The notes beneath the pieces were generated by a model that worked only from the letters and a program-made list of their open reading frames with translations, searched no databases and had not been told where the DNA came from. A DNA stretch of 64,000 nt from assembly GCF_014189455.1 (NCBI RefSeq), contig NZ_CP050296.1, forward strand, positions 6,878,001-6,942,000, read 5' to 3'. This DNA comes from Mesorhizobium huakuii. Lineage in GTDB: Bacteria; Pseudomonadota; Alphaproteobacteria; Rhizobiales; Rhizobiaceae. Shown in pieces: positions 55,496 to 64,000 of the stretch (positions are counted from its first letter, which is position 1; every line of letters starts with the position of its first letter). Made by a program: the position numbers and the translations under genes.

Positions 55496-56215
55496 ATGGC
55501 TGAGACAGTGACGCACACCGGCCAAATGAGGCCAAGACCAGCTGGCTGGCATGGCATTGCCGCCGACTGGGCCTCCGACCAGCGCGCGTTCAAGAACGTG
55601 TCCTGGGGCAAGGCCATGATGTGGATTTTCCTGCTCAGCGACACCTTCATCTTCGGCTGCTTCCTACTCTCCTATATGACCGCGCGCATCTCCACGCGCG
55701 TGCCGTGGCCAAACCCGAGCGAGGTCTTCGCGCTGCGCATCGGCGGCCAGGAAATCCCCCTGATCCTGATCGCCATCATGACCTTCGTGCTGATCTCGAG
55801 CAGCGGAACCATGGCGATGGCGGTGAATTTCGGCTATCGCCGCGACCGCCGCAAAACCGCGATCCTGATGCTTCTGACGGCTGCGTTGGGCGCGACCTTC
55901 GTCGGCATGCAAGCCTTCGAATGGACCAAGCTGATCACCGAAGGGGTACGGCCCTGGGGCAACCCCTGGGGCGCGGCGCAGTTCGGTTCATGCTTCTTCA
56001 TGATCACCGGCTTCCACGGCACGCATGTGACGATCGGGGTGATCTTCCTGATCATCGTGGCGCGCAAAGTCTGGCGCGGAGATTATGACACCGGGCGGGC
56101 CGGCTTCTTCACCAGCCGCAAGGGCCGTTACGAGAACGTCGAGATCATGGGGCTCTACTGGCATTTCGTCGATCTGGTCTGGGTGTTCATCTTCGCTTTC
56201 TTCTATCTTTGGTGA
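55496..56215 (+). CDS. coxP: Cytochrome c oxidase subunit III, second copy (CoxP-like)
   Basis: ATG 55496 follows TAGGAGATAGGG, 9 bp after the previous stop. The 239-residue protein is a second subunit III homologue: MMWIFLLSDTFIFGCFLLSY, FFMITGFHGTHVTIGVIFLI and IMGLYWHFVDLVWVFIFAFF. Two unlike subunit III genes in tandem are the hallmark of coxMNOP-type clusters. Confidence 0.9.
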   Translation: MAETVTHTGQMRPRPAGWHGIAADWASDQRAFKNVSWGKAMMWIFLLSDTFIFGCFLLSYMTARISTRVPWPNPSEVFALRIGGQEIPLILIAIMTFVLISSSGTMAMAVNFGYRRDRRKTAILMLLTAALGATFVGMQAFEWTKLITEGVRPWGNPWGAAQFGSCFFMITGFHGTHVTIGVIFLIIVARKVWRGDYDTGRAGFFTSRKGRYENVEIMGLYWHFVDLVWVFIFAFFYLW

Positions 56216-56224
56216 GAGGCAGAT

Positions 56225-56617
56225 ATGGCTGAAGCAACCGCAAACGGCCTCGGGCAACACGCACTTCACGCACATGATGCGCCGGTGGCGGCCGCCCATG
56301 CCGAAGTTCACCAGGAACACCCGATCAAGCTCTACCTGGTGGTCTGGGCGTGGCTGTTCATCCTCAGCACCTGCTCCTATCTGGTCGATTATTTCGGCCT
56401 GCACGGCTATCTCAGATGGTCGCTGATCCTGATCTTCATGATCCTCAAGGCTGGGCTGATTGTCGCTGTCTTCATGCATATGGCCTGGGAACGGCTGGCG
56501 CTCGCCTATGCGATCATCCTGCCGCCGATCCTGGTGCTTGTGTTCGTGGCGATGATGCTCTTCGAGGCCGATTACACGCTTTTGACCCGGATGACGTTTT
56601 TCGGCGCTGGCCCCTGA
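56225..56617 (+). CDS. Cytochrome c oxidase subunit IV (prokaryotic COX4)
   Basis: ATG 56225, 9 bp after coxP. The N-terminus is His/Ala-rich (GLGQHALHAHDAPVAAAHAE), then three membrane helices follow: YLVVWAWLFILSTCSYLVDY, LILIFMILKAGLIVAVFMHM and IILPPILVLVFVAMMLF. This matches PF03626-type subunit IV. The His-rich leader is unusual and may bind copper. It closes the oxidase operon. Confidence 0.85.
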   Translation: MAEATANGLGQHALHAHDAPVAAAHAEVHQEHPIKLYLVVWAWLFILSTCSYLVDYFGLHGYLRWSLILIFMILKAGLIVAVFMHMAWERLALAYAIILPPILVLVFVAMMLFEADYTLLTRMTFFGAGP

Positions 56618-56793
56618 CCCGCACTCCGGGTCGGCCGGCGACAACCGCAGCCGGAAAGCCCGCGCCGCTGCCAGTCGGCGGCCTTGAAACAAGCGGCCGC
56701 TGGTGCATTTCTCCTGGTACCGGAAACGACAGGAGGAACGAATTGCCCTCGTTTCCGCATGCGTCGCAAACTCAAGCAAGAGGGACGCCAAAA

Positions 56794-57267
56794 ATGACCA
56801 TCGCAAACAGACTTAGGGAATTTATCGACGGCAAGGGAATTTCCTACGACACCGTCCCGCACCATCGCACATCCACCAGCAGGCAGTCGGCAATAGCCGC
56901 ACATGTGCCCGGCAGCATCATGGCTAAGTCAGTGGTCGTTCACCACGAACTCGGCTATGCGCTGGCCGTGGTTCCAAGCACGCACAGGATCGAGCTCGGC
57001 AGGTTGCAGGACCTCATGGACAGACGCCTCGGCCTCGCCTCCGAAGATGAGGTGGTTTCCCTCTTCGGCGATTGCGACATCGGCGCCGTCCCACCGATCG
57101 GCGCGGCCTACGATGTGCCGGTGATCCTCGATGAAAGCCTCGGCAACGCCGCCGACATCTATTTCGAGGGCGGCGACCACCGGACGCTGGTGCATGTAAG
57201 CGGCAAGGACTTCCGCAACCTGACCAGGGATGCACGCCAGGCCCGCTTCAGCCACGCTGCCTACTGA
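56794..57267 (+). CDS. YbaK/ProX-domain aminoacyl-tRNA deacylase-like protein
   Basis: ATG 56794 behind AGAGGGACGCC. The 157-residue product has the YbaK/prolyl-tRNA editing fold: YDTVPHHRTSTSRQSAIAAH, then IMAKSVVVHHELGYALAVVP with the key Lys, and GDCDIGAVPPIGAAY. Family members hydrolyse mischarged tRNAs, such as Cys- or Ala-tRNA(Pro); the specificity here is not evident. It sits between oxidase and ctaB genes with no obvious functional link. Confidence 0.85.
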   Translation: MTIANRLREFIDGKGISYDTVPHHRTSTSRQSAIAAHVPGSIMAKSVVVHHELGYALAVVPSTHRIELGRLQDLMDRRLGLASEDEVVSLFGDCDIGAVPPIGAAYDVPVILDESLGNAADIYFEGGDHRTLVHVSGKDFRNLTRDARQARFSHAAY

Positions 57268-57322
57268 ACCTGATCCTGTCGCGCCGGCGCGCCCTCGCCG
57301 ACGCGACAAAAGCTGGAACGGC

Positions 57323-58141
57323 TCAGTTTGCCGGTCTGGCGGAGGCCGGCGGCTCTACGACCTTGCGGTAGACATGCCAGGTGGCGTGACCGAGGATCGG
57401 CAGCACGACCGCCAGTCCCGCGAACACCGGCACGGAGCCGATGATCAGCGCGACAGCGACGATCAATCCCCAGACAGCCATGGTGATCGGGTTCGCCATA
57501 ACCGCCCGCACCGAGGTGTGGATGGCCTCGTAGGCGCCCACATCGCGGTCGAGCAGCAGCGGGAAAGCAACCACCGTCGTGCACAACACCACGACGGCGA
57601 AGACGAAGCCGATGGCGTGCCCGATAATGATCAGCGTCCAGCCGCGCCCGGTGGCGAATATCTGATTGATGAAACCGGATATCGATTCCGGCGGGGCTGG
57701 GCCAAACAGATATTGGTAGAACATCTGCGCAGTCAGGAGCCACGCGATGAAGATTGAAAACAGCATGATCCCGACAGCCGCGATCGCCGGCAAAGCCGGG
57801 GAATTCCTGACCTCGAAAGCATGCCGCCAGGACGTATCGAGCCCGGCCTCCCGCCTGCGGCTGATCTCATAGAGGCCGATCGCCGCGAACGGGCCGATCA
57901 ACGCAAAGCCGGACACCAGCGGAAACAGCAAGGGCAGCGCATTGGCGCCCGATGTCCAGGCGGCGAGCACGACGCCGACGAGCGGGTAGATCAGGCAGAG
58001 AAAGACAATATGCGAGGGCTTGACCATGAAATCATCGACGCCGCGCCTGAGTGCGTCGAAAAGGTCGGAAACACCGATCTTTCGAATTCTCGTATGCTCC
58101 AGCGTCTCGCTGGCACCTGCAATCACGTGAAAGCTCGCCAT
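57323..58141 (-). CDS. DUF2189 family integral membrane protein
   Basis: The 272-residue product has an N-terminal amphipathic stretch (IRKIGVSDLFDALRRGVDDF) and about six membrane helices, including HIVFLCLIYPLVGVVLAAW, ALIGPFAAIGLYEISRRREA and GHAIGFVFAVVVLCTTVVAF. The order matches DUF2189. Members often lie near cytochrome oxidase genes in Alphaproteobacteria, as here, but their role is not established. Confidence 0.88.
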   Translation of the reverse strand: MASFHVIAGASETLEHTRIRKIGVSDLFDALRRGVDDFMVKPSHIVFLCLIYPLVGVVLAAWTSGANALPLLFPLVSGFALIGPFAAIGLYEISRRREAGLDTSWRHAFEVRNSPALPAIAAVGIMLFSIFIAWLLTAQMFYQYLFGPAPPESISGFINQIFATGRGWTLIIIGHAIGFVFAVVVLCTTVVAFPLLLDRDVGAYEAIHTSVRAVMANPITMAVWGLIVAVALIIGSVPVFAGLAVVLPILGHATWHVYRKVVEPPASARPAN

Positions 58142-58471
58142 AACCGTTCCTCCAGATCAGGTCCGGCAAGGTCGGGGGTTCACGGTGCCACCGATGTGCA
58201 TGGCTGGCCACGCAAACGCGACCTGCACTGTCCCCAGCATACTCTCTTGTGCCGGACTTGTCGCCTTGTTGGTAGGGAGTTGGTGGCGGCGGGCGGGACG
58301 CTGGCCCCGGAAGTCTTTCTTCGATATTCTCATACAGTGCCGCGCGCCCCTTTTGGCGCGCCCGGGACGCTGCAGGCACTTTGATTGGCGCATGATCTCC
58401 CGGCCGGAGGTCAGCCAAGCGAAAATCGGTCCCGGTTTTCGCAGCCATGCGCCAGATCGAAGGTGAAGGTC
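58142..58471. other. Gap with a GC hairpin, no gene recognised
   Basis: A 7-bp stem GCGCGCC/GGCGCGC (58342-58348 and 58355-58361) with a 6-nt CCTTTT loop is the only structure. The rest has no coding signal on either strand. It separates the divergent DUF2189 gene from the tiny ORF at 58472. Confidence 0.4.
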
Positions 58472-58552
58472 ATGGACGCAAGGACGGTTCTCATACTTGG
58501 CCTCGGCATAGTCATTCTGCTGCTGCTTGGATTTTGCGCGCTGCCATCGTGA
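58472..58552 (+). CDS. 26-residue single-helix membrane peptide
   Basis: ATG 58472 has a strong ribosome site (GAAGGTGAAGGTC). The product is one hydrophobic helix (TVLILGLGIVILLLLGFCAL) with a charged start and stops at 58552. Tiny single-helix proteins are known partners of haem-copper oxidases, and this one lies among cox and ctaB genes. That link is inference; the ORF could also be chance. Confidence 0.4.
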   Translation: MDARTVLILGLGIVILLLLGFCALPS

Positions 58553-58593
58553 CGGATCAGCGTGCGGTCTTCAGCATGGCACTTGCCAACCGT

Positions 58594-59532
58594 TCAAGCG
58601 CCGGCTGAAACCAGCGCGCGCATAATGACGGTGTCGGCAAGCAGCGCGGCGAAGATCGCGAAAAGATAGATGATCGAGTAGGCAAACAGCGCCTTGGCGG
58701 GCTTCAGTTCCTTTTCGGCAGCGGCCAGGACCTTCCAGGCGTGCCAGATAAAACCGGCGCCCAATACGGCCGAGACAATTCCGTAGTAACCGCTGGCGAA
58801 TCCGAAGGCCCAAGGCAGCACGCCGGCCGGCGCCAGAAGCAGCGCATAGGCGAGGATCTGCTTCTTCGTCGAAGCCGGGCCGGCCACATTCGGCATCATT
58901 GGAATCCCGGCGGCGGCGTAGTCGCCGACCTTAAACAGCGCCAGCGCCCAGAAATGTGGTGGCGTCCACAGAAAGATGATCAGAAACAGGATGAGGCTTT
59001 CAACGCCGACAGCGCCAGTTGCGGCCGCCCAGCCAATGACAGGAGGAAGAGCGCCGGCGGCACCGCCAATGACTATGTTCTGCGGCGTCGAGCGTTTCAG
59101 CCACATCGTGTAGATGACGACGTAGAAGAAGATGGTGAAGGCCAGCAGCGATGCGGCGAGCCATCCAACCAACAAGCCGAGCGTCATGACCGAAAGACCG
59201 GCAAGCACGAGGCCGAAGCCGAGCGCCTCGCCTGGCATGACACGGCCGGACGGAACCGGCCGCTTTGACGTCCGCGACATCAGCGCGTCGATGTCAGCGT
59301 CATACCACATGTTGAGAGCCCCGGCCGCCCCTGCCCCGATCGCAATCGCACCGATGGCGATCACGGCGATGATCGGATTCATCGCAACGGGAGCCACCAT
59401 CAGGCCGACGAAAGCGGTGAAGATGGCGAGCGCCATGACGCGCGGCTTCAGCAGCGCGAAGAAATCGGCGGCCATCGCTTCCGAGAGACGGACGCCGGTG
59501 TTGTCCCCGAGGTGGCTTTCCTTAGTCGACAT
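58594..59532 (-). CDS. ctaB: Protoheme IX farnesyltransferase (haem O synthase)
   Basis: Transfers a farnesyl group to haem b, making haem O, the precursor of the haem a needed by the oxidase encoded nearby. The 312-residue product has about nine membrane helices and the prenyltransferase Asp motifs: [15 protein letters not shown] and the second loop around [19 protein letters not shown]. The [11 protein letters not shown] segment is also typical of the UbiA superfamily. It is on the minus strand, separate from the cox operon. Confidence 0.94.
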   Translation of the reverse strand: MSTKESHLGDNTGVRLSEAMAADFFALLKPRVMALAIFTAFVGLMVAPVAMNPIIAVIAIGAIAIGAGAAGALNMWYDADIDALMSRTSKRPVPSGRVMPGEALGFGLVLAGLSVMTLGLLVGWLAASLLAFTIFFYVVIYTMWLKRSTPQNIVIGGAAGALPPVIGWAAATGAVGVESLILFLIIFLWTPPHFWALALFKVGDYAAAGIPMMPNVAGPASTKKQILAYALLLAPAGVLPWAFGFASGYYGIVSAVLGAGFIWHAWKVLAAAEKELKPAKALFAYSIIYLFAIFAALLADTVIMRALVSAGA

Positions 59533-59691
59533 TGCAGGCGACCACCGATGGAAGCAGGCAAGCTAGGCCATGGTCCCGAACTGAACGCCCACGCGGGCGA
59601 AAACCGAACCCTGTTTTTGCTTACGCTGTCCCTTTGATTCCAATAAGATCACGGTAAAACAAGGTGTTAGACGAATGGCGGAGGAGCCAGG

Positions 59692-60072
59692 TCACTTGGA
59701 GAACGTTTTCAGATAGGCAATGACGTTGGCCACGTCTGCATCGTTCTTGAGGCCGGGAAACGTCATCTTGGTGCCTTTGACCATGGCCCTGGGATCGTGA
59801 AGGTAGGTCGTCAGCGTTGGCTCGTCCCATTTGACGCCGGATTTGCCTGCCGCAATCATGGCATCGGAATATTTAAAATCCGGATGCGTACCGGCCGTGC
59901 GGCCGATGACGCCGTGCAGCGATGGACCGATCTTGTTCTTGTCCTCGTTTGCAATGTGGCAGACTTGGCATTTGGTGAAGACCTTCTCACCAGCCGCGGC
60001 ATCCTGTGCCCGCGACGGATGCGCGATGAAGATCGTAACGGAGACCGCAGCGAAAAACGCTATAGCGCGCAT
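59692..60072 (-). CDS. Class I c-type cytochrome (c2/c550-like)
   Basis: I chose ATG 60072 behind GGGAGGGAATGCC; the open frame to 60183 has no signal. The product has 126 residues. The signal peptide (AFFAAVSVTIFIAHPSRAQD) exports it to the periplasm. The haem motif is CQVCH and the axial Met lies in KGTKMTFPGL, with YLKTFSK at the end. It could donate electrons to the neighbouring CuA oxidase. Confidence 0.92.
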   Translation of the reverse strand: MRAIAFFAAVSVTIFIAHPSRAQDAAAGEKVFTKCQVCHIANEDKNKIGPSLHGVIGRTAGTHPDFKYSDAMIAAGKSGVKWDEPTLTTYLHDPRAMVKGTKMTFPGLKNDADVANVIAYLKTFSK

Positions 60073-60213
60073 GGCATTCCCTCCCTGATCGCCATTTATG
60101 CCTCGGACGATCGAATATCTCTCCCCGGTGGAATTGCAGTACTTACATACCATGGAATCCAGGCGGCGGGTAGAAAAAGCCAAACATTGCGGAGGTTTAG
60201 TAACCAGACGCGC

Positions 60214-60738
60214 TCATGGAGGAGCGGTCCGGCAGGTTCCGGCGATCTGCTCGACCGCCTCTTCGAGCCCGGCAAGGTCGAAATCCGCCTGGCCACGGCC
60301 TGACAACAATCCGAACCGCCAGGAAAGCGACAGCCGGCTTGCGGGAACAAGGCGCTTGATGCCGTCGGCGCCGTCGCGCACCAGCATTCGGCCGCGAGAC
60401 CCGACCGACCAACTCTCGTCGAACTTGCCGCCGCCGTCGACGGAGACCGACATGGTGATCTTGCGGCTGGCCGAAACCTTGTCATTCAATTGCAGCCATT
60501 CGGTCCAGCGCGGTTCGCCGTCTGCCCGGCAGGCGATGGTCAGCACCGGGCTATAACTCAAGGCACCGCCGCCCGTGATCAGCTTGTTGGTGCCGTGAAG
60601 CGAAGCGGTGACAAGGCCATCGTCGTCCGTGCCGAAGCGCCAGTCGCCCGCAAGCGCGTCGGCTTGCGTGAGATCACAGGCGAAGGCCAGAACAAGCGCC
60701 AAGGCGACGGTACGCCCCGTTTCGAAGAATAGGCTCAA
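60214..60738 (-). CDS. Secreted hypothetical protein
   Basis: A TTG start at 60738, behind GGAGGGGGCG, puts a signal peptide (FFETGRTVALALVLAFACDL, cleavage near ADA) at the N-terminus; the frame is open to 60771. The mature part is beta-rich (GDWRFGTDDDGLVTASLHGT, then VLTIACRADGEPRWTEWLQL) with a Cys pair near the two ends. No family is recognised with confidence; invasion-associated or VirK-like periplasmic proteins have similar composition. Confidence 0.6.
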   Translation of the reverse strand: MSLFFETGRTVALALVLAFACDLTQADALAGDWRFGTDDDGLVTASLHGTNKLITGGGALSYSPVLTIACRADGEPRWTEWLQLNDKVSASRKITMSVSVDGGGKFDESWSVGSRGRMLVRDGADGIKRLVPASRLSLSWRFGLLSGRGQADFDLAGLEEAVEQIAGTCRTAPP

Positions 60739-60851
60739 CGCCCCCTCCAGGAACCACACGGTTTGCAGCAACAGCGCAGATAGTGATTAGCGCTTGGTTT
60801 AGCCAAGTGCCACCTACCGCGAAGCGAATCGGCTGTTGCAGTTTCGCAACG

Positions 60852-60876
60852 AAAAGGCCGCCCCGAGGGCGGCCTT
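60852..60876 (-). terminator. Rho-independent terminator of tig
   Basis: AAGGCCGCCC (60854-60863) and GGGCGGCCTT (60867-60876) form a perfect 10-bp stem with a 3-nt loop. Read on the minus strand it is followed by TTTTC, about 30 bp after the tig stop. Confidence 0.85.
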
Positions 60877-60902
60877 CGTCGATTCCATCAAGTACGAGAA
60901 AC

Positions 60903-62387
60903 TTATTCAGCGTCCTTGGCAGCCTTTTTCTTCGGCGCCGCCTTCTTCTTCGGCTCTTCTGCCTCGTCGCCGGCCTCGCTCGCCTTGGCCTCAGCCTTCT
61001 TGGCCGCGGCCTTCTTGGCGGGCTTCGCCTTGGTCGTGGTTTCCGCTTCCTCGTCGTCGGCCATCAGCTCTTCCTTGCTGACCTTGACGTCGGTGACCGA
61101 GATCTGGCCGAGCAGGTGATCGACCACCTTCTCCTCGAACATCGGCGCTCGCAGCGCGTTCAGCGCCTCGGGATTGTTGCGGTAGAACTCGAATGCTTCC
61201 TGCTGCTGGTTGGCCGGGAAGCGGCGAACCTGCTCGAACAGGCCGCGCTGCAATTCCTCGTCCGATACCGTGACACCGGCCTTCTCGCCGATCTCGGCCA
61301 GCACCAGGCCGAGGCGCACGCGGCGCTCGGCAAGACGCAGATATTCGGCGCGGGCTTCTTCTTCGGTCGTCTCTTCGTCGGCGAAGGTACGGCCGGCGGC
61401 TTCCAGGTCACGGTTGACCTGCGCCCAGATGTTGTTGAACTCGGCGTCGATGAGCTTCGACGGCGCCTCGAACGAATAGGCCGCATCCAGCTGGTCGAGC
61501 AGCTGGCGCTTGACCTTCTGGCGCGTCATCGAGCCGAACTGGTTCTCGATCTGGCCGCGCACGATCTCACGCAGGCGCTCCAGCGATTCCAGGCCAAGGT
61601 TCTTGGCGGTCTCGTCGTTGATTTCCAGGTCGCCGGGCTTCGACACTTCCTTGACGGTGACGTCGAAGGTGGCTTCCTTGCCGGCCAGATGCGCCGCCTG
61701 GTAGTTTTCCGGGAAGGTCACGGTGACCTGCTTCTCGTCGCCGGCCTTGGAGCCGATAAGCTGGTCCTCGAAGCCCGGAATGAACTCCTTGGAGCCCAGC
61801 ACCAGCGGCTGATCGGTGCCAGCGCCGCCGGCAAAGGCCTCGCCGTCGATCTTGCCGACATAGTCGATGCTGACGCGGTCGCCTTCGGCGGCCTTGCCGG
61901 TCTTCGGCTCATAGCTGCGCGCCGATTCGGCGACACGCTTGACCTGGTCGTCGATCTCGGCGTCCGGCACGTCGAACACCTGGCGCGTCACCTTGATGTC
62001 GGAGAAATCCTTGATCTCGATCGCCGGAATGATCTCGTAGTTGAGGCGGAATTCGAAATCGGTGCCGCCGGCCAGGATCTTCTCGGCTTCCTTCTCGTCC
62101 TCGGTCATGATGACTTCGGGCTGCATGGCGGCCTTTTCGCCGCGGCCGGTGATGATCGAACGGGTCGAATCGTTGAGGATCTCGTTGACCACTTCGGCCA
62201 TGAACGACTTGCCATAGACCTTGCGCAGGTGCTGCACCGGCACCTTGCCCGGCCGGAAGCCGTTGATGCGAACCTTGTTGCGGGCGTCCGACAGCCGCGC
62301 CATCAGCTTGGCTTCCATGTCACCGGCCGGCACGGTGATCTTGATCTCGCGCTTGAGACCGGAGTTGAGCGTTTCGGTGACCTGCAT
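60903..62387 (-). CDS. tig: Trigger factor (ribosome-associated chaperone/PPIase)
   Basis: Binds the ribosome exit tunnel and shields nascent chains. The N-terminal domain carries the ribosome-binding signature ([19 protein letters not shown], a GFRxGKxP match). The FKBP-like domain (about residues 160-245) has [17 protein letters not shown] and [13 protein letters not shown], and the C-terminal chaperone domain follows. The 494-residue length exceeds E. coli Tig because of a Lys/Ala/Glu tail of about 45 residues ([20 protein letters not shown]), common in Rhizobiales. It is monocistronic. Confidence 0.97.
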   Translation of the reverse strand: MQVTETLNSGLKREIKITVPAGDMEAKLMARLSDARNKVRINGFRPGKVPVQHLRKVYGKSFMAEVVNEILNDSTRSIITGRGEKAAMQPEVIMTEDEKEAEKILAGGTDFEFRLNYEIIPAIEIKDFSDIKVTRQVFDVPDAEIDDQVKRVAESARSYEPKTGKAAEGDRVSIDYVGKIDGEAFAGGAGTDQPLVLGSKEFIPGFEDQLIGSKAGDEKQVTVTFPENYQAAHLAGKEATFDVTVKEVSKPGDLEINDETAKNLGLESLERLREIVRGQIENQFGSMTRQKVKRQLLDQLDAAYSFEAPSKLIDAEFNNIWAQVNRDLEAAGRTFADEETTEEEARAEYLRLAERRVRLGLVLAEIGEKAGVTVSDEELQRGLFEQVRRFPANQQQEAFEFYRNNPEALNALRAPMFEEKVVDHLLGQISVTDVKVSKEELMADDEEAETTTKAKPAKKAAAKKAEAKASEAGDEAEEPKKKAAPKKKAAKDAE

Positions 62388-62531
62388 CGTAAAACCTTTG
62401 TTTTCACCAATGAGACTGCCACGGCCTCTGCCGTTTACAGCCTGCCGGTATAATCTTGCCGGGAATGGCTTTTGGTACGGAACCTGGCGATTTGACCGAA
62501 ATTACGGCTCAAACTCTCCCAAACTGCGTTC

Positions 62532-62578
62532 CAAAATGTGAATAAGTTCTTGTTTTTCCTACTTCTTATCACATTTTG
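62532..62578. repeat. AT-rich inverted repeat upstream of tig
   Basis: CAAAATGTGA (62532-62541) and TCACATTTTG (62569-62578) are perfect arms, extended inward by ATAAG/CTTAT. The loop includes a T5 stretch. It lies about 145 bp before the tig start and could be an operator or a leader structure. Confidence 0.5.
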
Positions 62579-62679
62579 TAGAAGCGGATCGTCGCGTCCC
62601 GTCACATTTGACACGCCTTTTGTCACAGGCGAGGCTAATTTTCAACAGTCTTCGCGCTTAGGCGAATAACCAACGTTTC

Positions 62680-62750
62680 GGCCCTGACCCGACACTTTGG
62701 CCCTCACCGGCATTTTGGACCTGACCCAACATCTTGAACCTGACATTGAC
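62680..62750. repeat. Degenerate tandem repeat, four units of about 19 bp
   Basis: Units GGCCCTGACCCGACACTTT, GGCCCTCACCGGCATTTT, GGACCTGACCCAACATCTT and a partial GAACCTGACATTGAC follow head to tail, just upstream of tRNA-Leu. Confidence 0.55.
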
Positions 62751-62782
62751 AGAATGATGGCTACATGGGATTGCCGGGCAAC

Positions 62783-62865
62783 GCGGGTATGGCGGAACTG
62801 GTAGACGCACCAGATTTAGGTTCTGGCGAGAGATCGTGGGGGTTCGAGTCCCTCTACCCGCACCA
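62783..62865 (+). tRNA. tRNA-Leu (anticodon TAG)
   Basis: A class II tRNA with a long variable arm. The acceptor is GCGGGTA/TACCCGC, the anticodon arm CCAGA-TTTAGGT-TCTGG has TAG in the loop, the T arm contains GGGGTTCGAGTCCCT, and CCA is encoded. Length is 83 nt. Confidence 0.96.
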
Positions 62866-62934
62866 CCCTTCGCTCTGCGAGCTTCGGGTGGCAGGCCACC
62901 CGAAATCGTTAGATGTAAAGGGCGTCCTCCGACG

Positions 62935-63345
62935 CTAGCTTCTGATGGCCTCGTCGATGACCGCTATCGCGTCGACCTCTATGAGGTAGCCTGGGGACAT
63001 TATCGCTACGCCGACCACCACATTGGCTGGTTTGTGATCTCCAAAAAGCGAGATTTGCGCTTCTTCGATGATCGGAACGTGTTCGTCGCGCCTGTAATCG
63101 ACAATGTAGATCGTGATCTTGCAAACGTGCTCAGGCCGTGCGCCTGCCGCATTGAGCGCTCGACCGAGATTGCCGAATGCCAGGCGCGCTTGCGCCGCAA
63201 AATCACCATGTCCAACCAGCTTGCCATGTATGTCCTCGGGCTGCTGACCTGAGACGAACAACAGCTTGGTTCCCGTCGCGACGACAACCTGGGTGTACAT
63301 CTCTGGAACTGGCAGATCATCGGGGTTGATGAGTTCGAGCGGCAC
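62935..63345 (-). CDS. RidA/YjgF-family protein
   Basis: GTG 63345 follows AGGAGATTGTTCA; the open frame to 63591 has no coding character upstream. The 136-residue product (YTQVVVATGTKLLFVSGQQP, then DFAAQARLAFGNLGRALNAA, then IYIVDYRRDEHVPIIEEA and SPGYLIEVDAIAVID) is a complete RidA fold with the C-terminal IEVDAIA strand. RidA proper deaminates reactive enamines; the active-site Arg of the YRDP motif is not clear, so it may be a divergent subgroup. Confidence 0.85.
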   Translation of the reverse strand: MPLELINPDDLPVPEMYTQVVVATGTKLLFVSGQQPEDIHGKLVGHGDFAAQARLAFGNLGRALNAAGARPEHVCKITIYIVDYRRDEHVPIIEEAQISLFGDHKPANVVVGVAIMSPGYLIEVDAIAVIDEAIRS

Positions 63346-63508
63346 TGAACAATCTCCTGCTTCGTTCGACTGAAATCGACTTTGGTGATCACCGCGTCTC
63401 TGGCACACAGCGAGAGCGGCGGTGCGCGTGGCGATCTGCGGCATGGCCCCGTGCGAAATCTTCCAGGGCGACACGCCAGCGCCGGCGCGTCGATCATGAG
63501 TATGCAGC

Positions 63509-64000
63509 CTAATACAGCGGCTCCTCGAACAGCGTCTTGTCGCCATCGACCAGCGCCTTGATCTGCGCGGTGCCGTCGCTGGCGAGCGCAAGCCTTATCC
63601 CGAACGGACGCACCCGCATGTCGTCCTGGATCGCCATCCCCTTGCCCTCCGGCAGGTAAAAGCGTTCGATGCCGTAGTCCGGCGCGATCGTCATCCCCTC
63701 GCTGCGCAGATCCCAGCCCGCCGCGACATGGCCGGCAATATCGGCCTCATCCGCGGCGGCCGGCGTCGGCGCCTTGCCGAACCAGGCGGTGGTCGGCGTC
63801 CAATAGCCATCGGCGCCCTTCTTCAGCCGGACGACAATCGAGGTGTCGTCACTGGAGAATTTGCCGGCGGGAATGTTGGCGATCATCTTCACCGGTATGC
63901 GGGAAATATCGTAGCGGAGGATGATGTAGTCGCCGCGCAGCAGGTCGCGCGGATCGACGGGTTCGATCTTCAACAGCACTTCCTTGCCGCTGCGCAGGAT
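63509..64000 (-). CDS. GDYXXLXY-domain protein, 5' end off window
   Basis: The frame is open to the right edge, so the N-terminus, probably a signal or membrane anchor, is missing. The visible 164 residues include the family-naming motif in DLLRGDYIILRYDIS, then SIVVRLKKGADGYWTPTTAW and YGIERFYLPEGKGMAI. The family is extracytoplasmic, often beside a DUF2157 membrane protein, and has no known activity. Confidence 0.85.
   Translation of the reverse strand: MLRSGKEVLLKIEPVDPRDLLRGDYIILRYDISRIPVKMIANIPAGKFSSDDTSIVVRLKKGADGYWTPTTAWFGKAPTPAAADEADIAGHVAAGWDLRSEGMTIAPDYGIERFYLPEGKGMAIQDDMRVRPFGIRLALASDGTAQIKALVDGDKTLFEEPLY

Larger units (their letters stand above)
62388..62782. other. tig upstream region: inverted repeat and short tandem repeat
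   Basis: No gene is seen in these 395 bases. They hold a long AT-rich inverted repeat (62532-62578), a degenerate 18-19-bp tandem repeat (62680-62750) and presumably the tig promoter. Confidence 0.5.

Noticed and set aside
62680..62750. CRISPR or insertion-sequence end upstream of tRNA-Leu
   Set aside because: The units are 18-19 bp, contiguous and degenerate, with no spacers, no target duplication and no transposase nearby.

Overview
The window looks like chromosome of a rhizobial alphaproteobacterium, most probably Mesorhizobium or a close relative. The reasons are uniformly high GC, rhizobial orphan families (DUF982, DUF6074, DUF2189), a coxMNOP-type alternative oxidase cluster, several ribose-type ABC operons and a palindromic intergenic repeat of the kind common in Mesorhizobium. 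The genus is an inference from family content and gene order; no marker gene was compared.

Layout. 1-4.7 kb: a truncated AlaC/LL-DAP-type aminotransferase, a small lipoprotein, the class I PHA synthase phaC and a YcbK/M15-like murein peptidase. 4.8-10.95 kb: a repeat element, tRNA-Glu, then an accessory-looking stretch of very small orphan genes (an SRAP peptidase is the only recognisable enzyme), a Gly/Asp-rich secreted protein, a LysR remnant and an ArsR regulator. 11.06-13.1 kb: three TadE/TadG-like pilus genes. 13.36-24.46 kb: one enormous repeat-built autotransporter of about 3,700 residues. 24.7-29.4 kb: small rhizobial proteins, map, radC and a Gly/Asn-repeat secreted protein. 29.7-36.9 kb (+): a LacI-HTH/PfkB-kinase fusion, a GATase1-like protein, a complete ribose-type ABC importer and an M20 hydrolase. 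36.9-45.4 kb (-), converging on it: a second sugar-type ABC importer whose permease is a natural tandem fusion, followed by SDR, 3-hydroxyacyl-CoA-dehydrogenase-like, BKACE (DUF849) and SMP-30 lactonase genes, with a divergent GntR regulator. 46.3-51.9 kb: a LysR gene divergent from a polar amino-acid/opine-type ABC importer and an FAD amine oxidase. 52.1-60.1 kb: cytochrome c oxidase II-I-III-III-IV (coxMNOP-like), a YbaK-type deacylase, a DUF2189 membrane protein, a 26-residue membrane ORF, ctaB and a c-type cytochrome. 60.2-64 kb: a secreted orphan, tig, tRNA-Leu, a RidA protein and a truncated GDYXXLXY-domain protein.

How the genes work together. The two convergent ABC operons import carbohydrate-like solutes. 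The minus-strand one carries an enzyme set that would form a lactone, open it, oxidise a beta-hydroxy acid and cleave the beta-keto acid with acetyl-CoA. That combination is the best candidate here for an undescribed catabolic pathway. The cox cluster with ctaB and a cytochrome c makes a coherent terminal-oxidase module.

Caution. At least ten genes are interrupted by single-base indels, most of them in homopolymers, and in each case conserved protein sequence continues in another frame. The simplest explanation is sequencing error rather than gene decay. I annotated these genes over their full reconstructed extent and give the break position for each.
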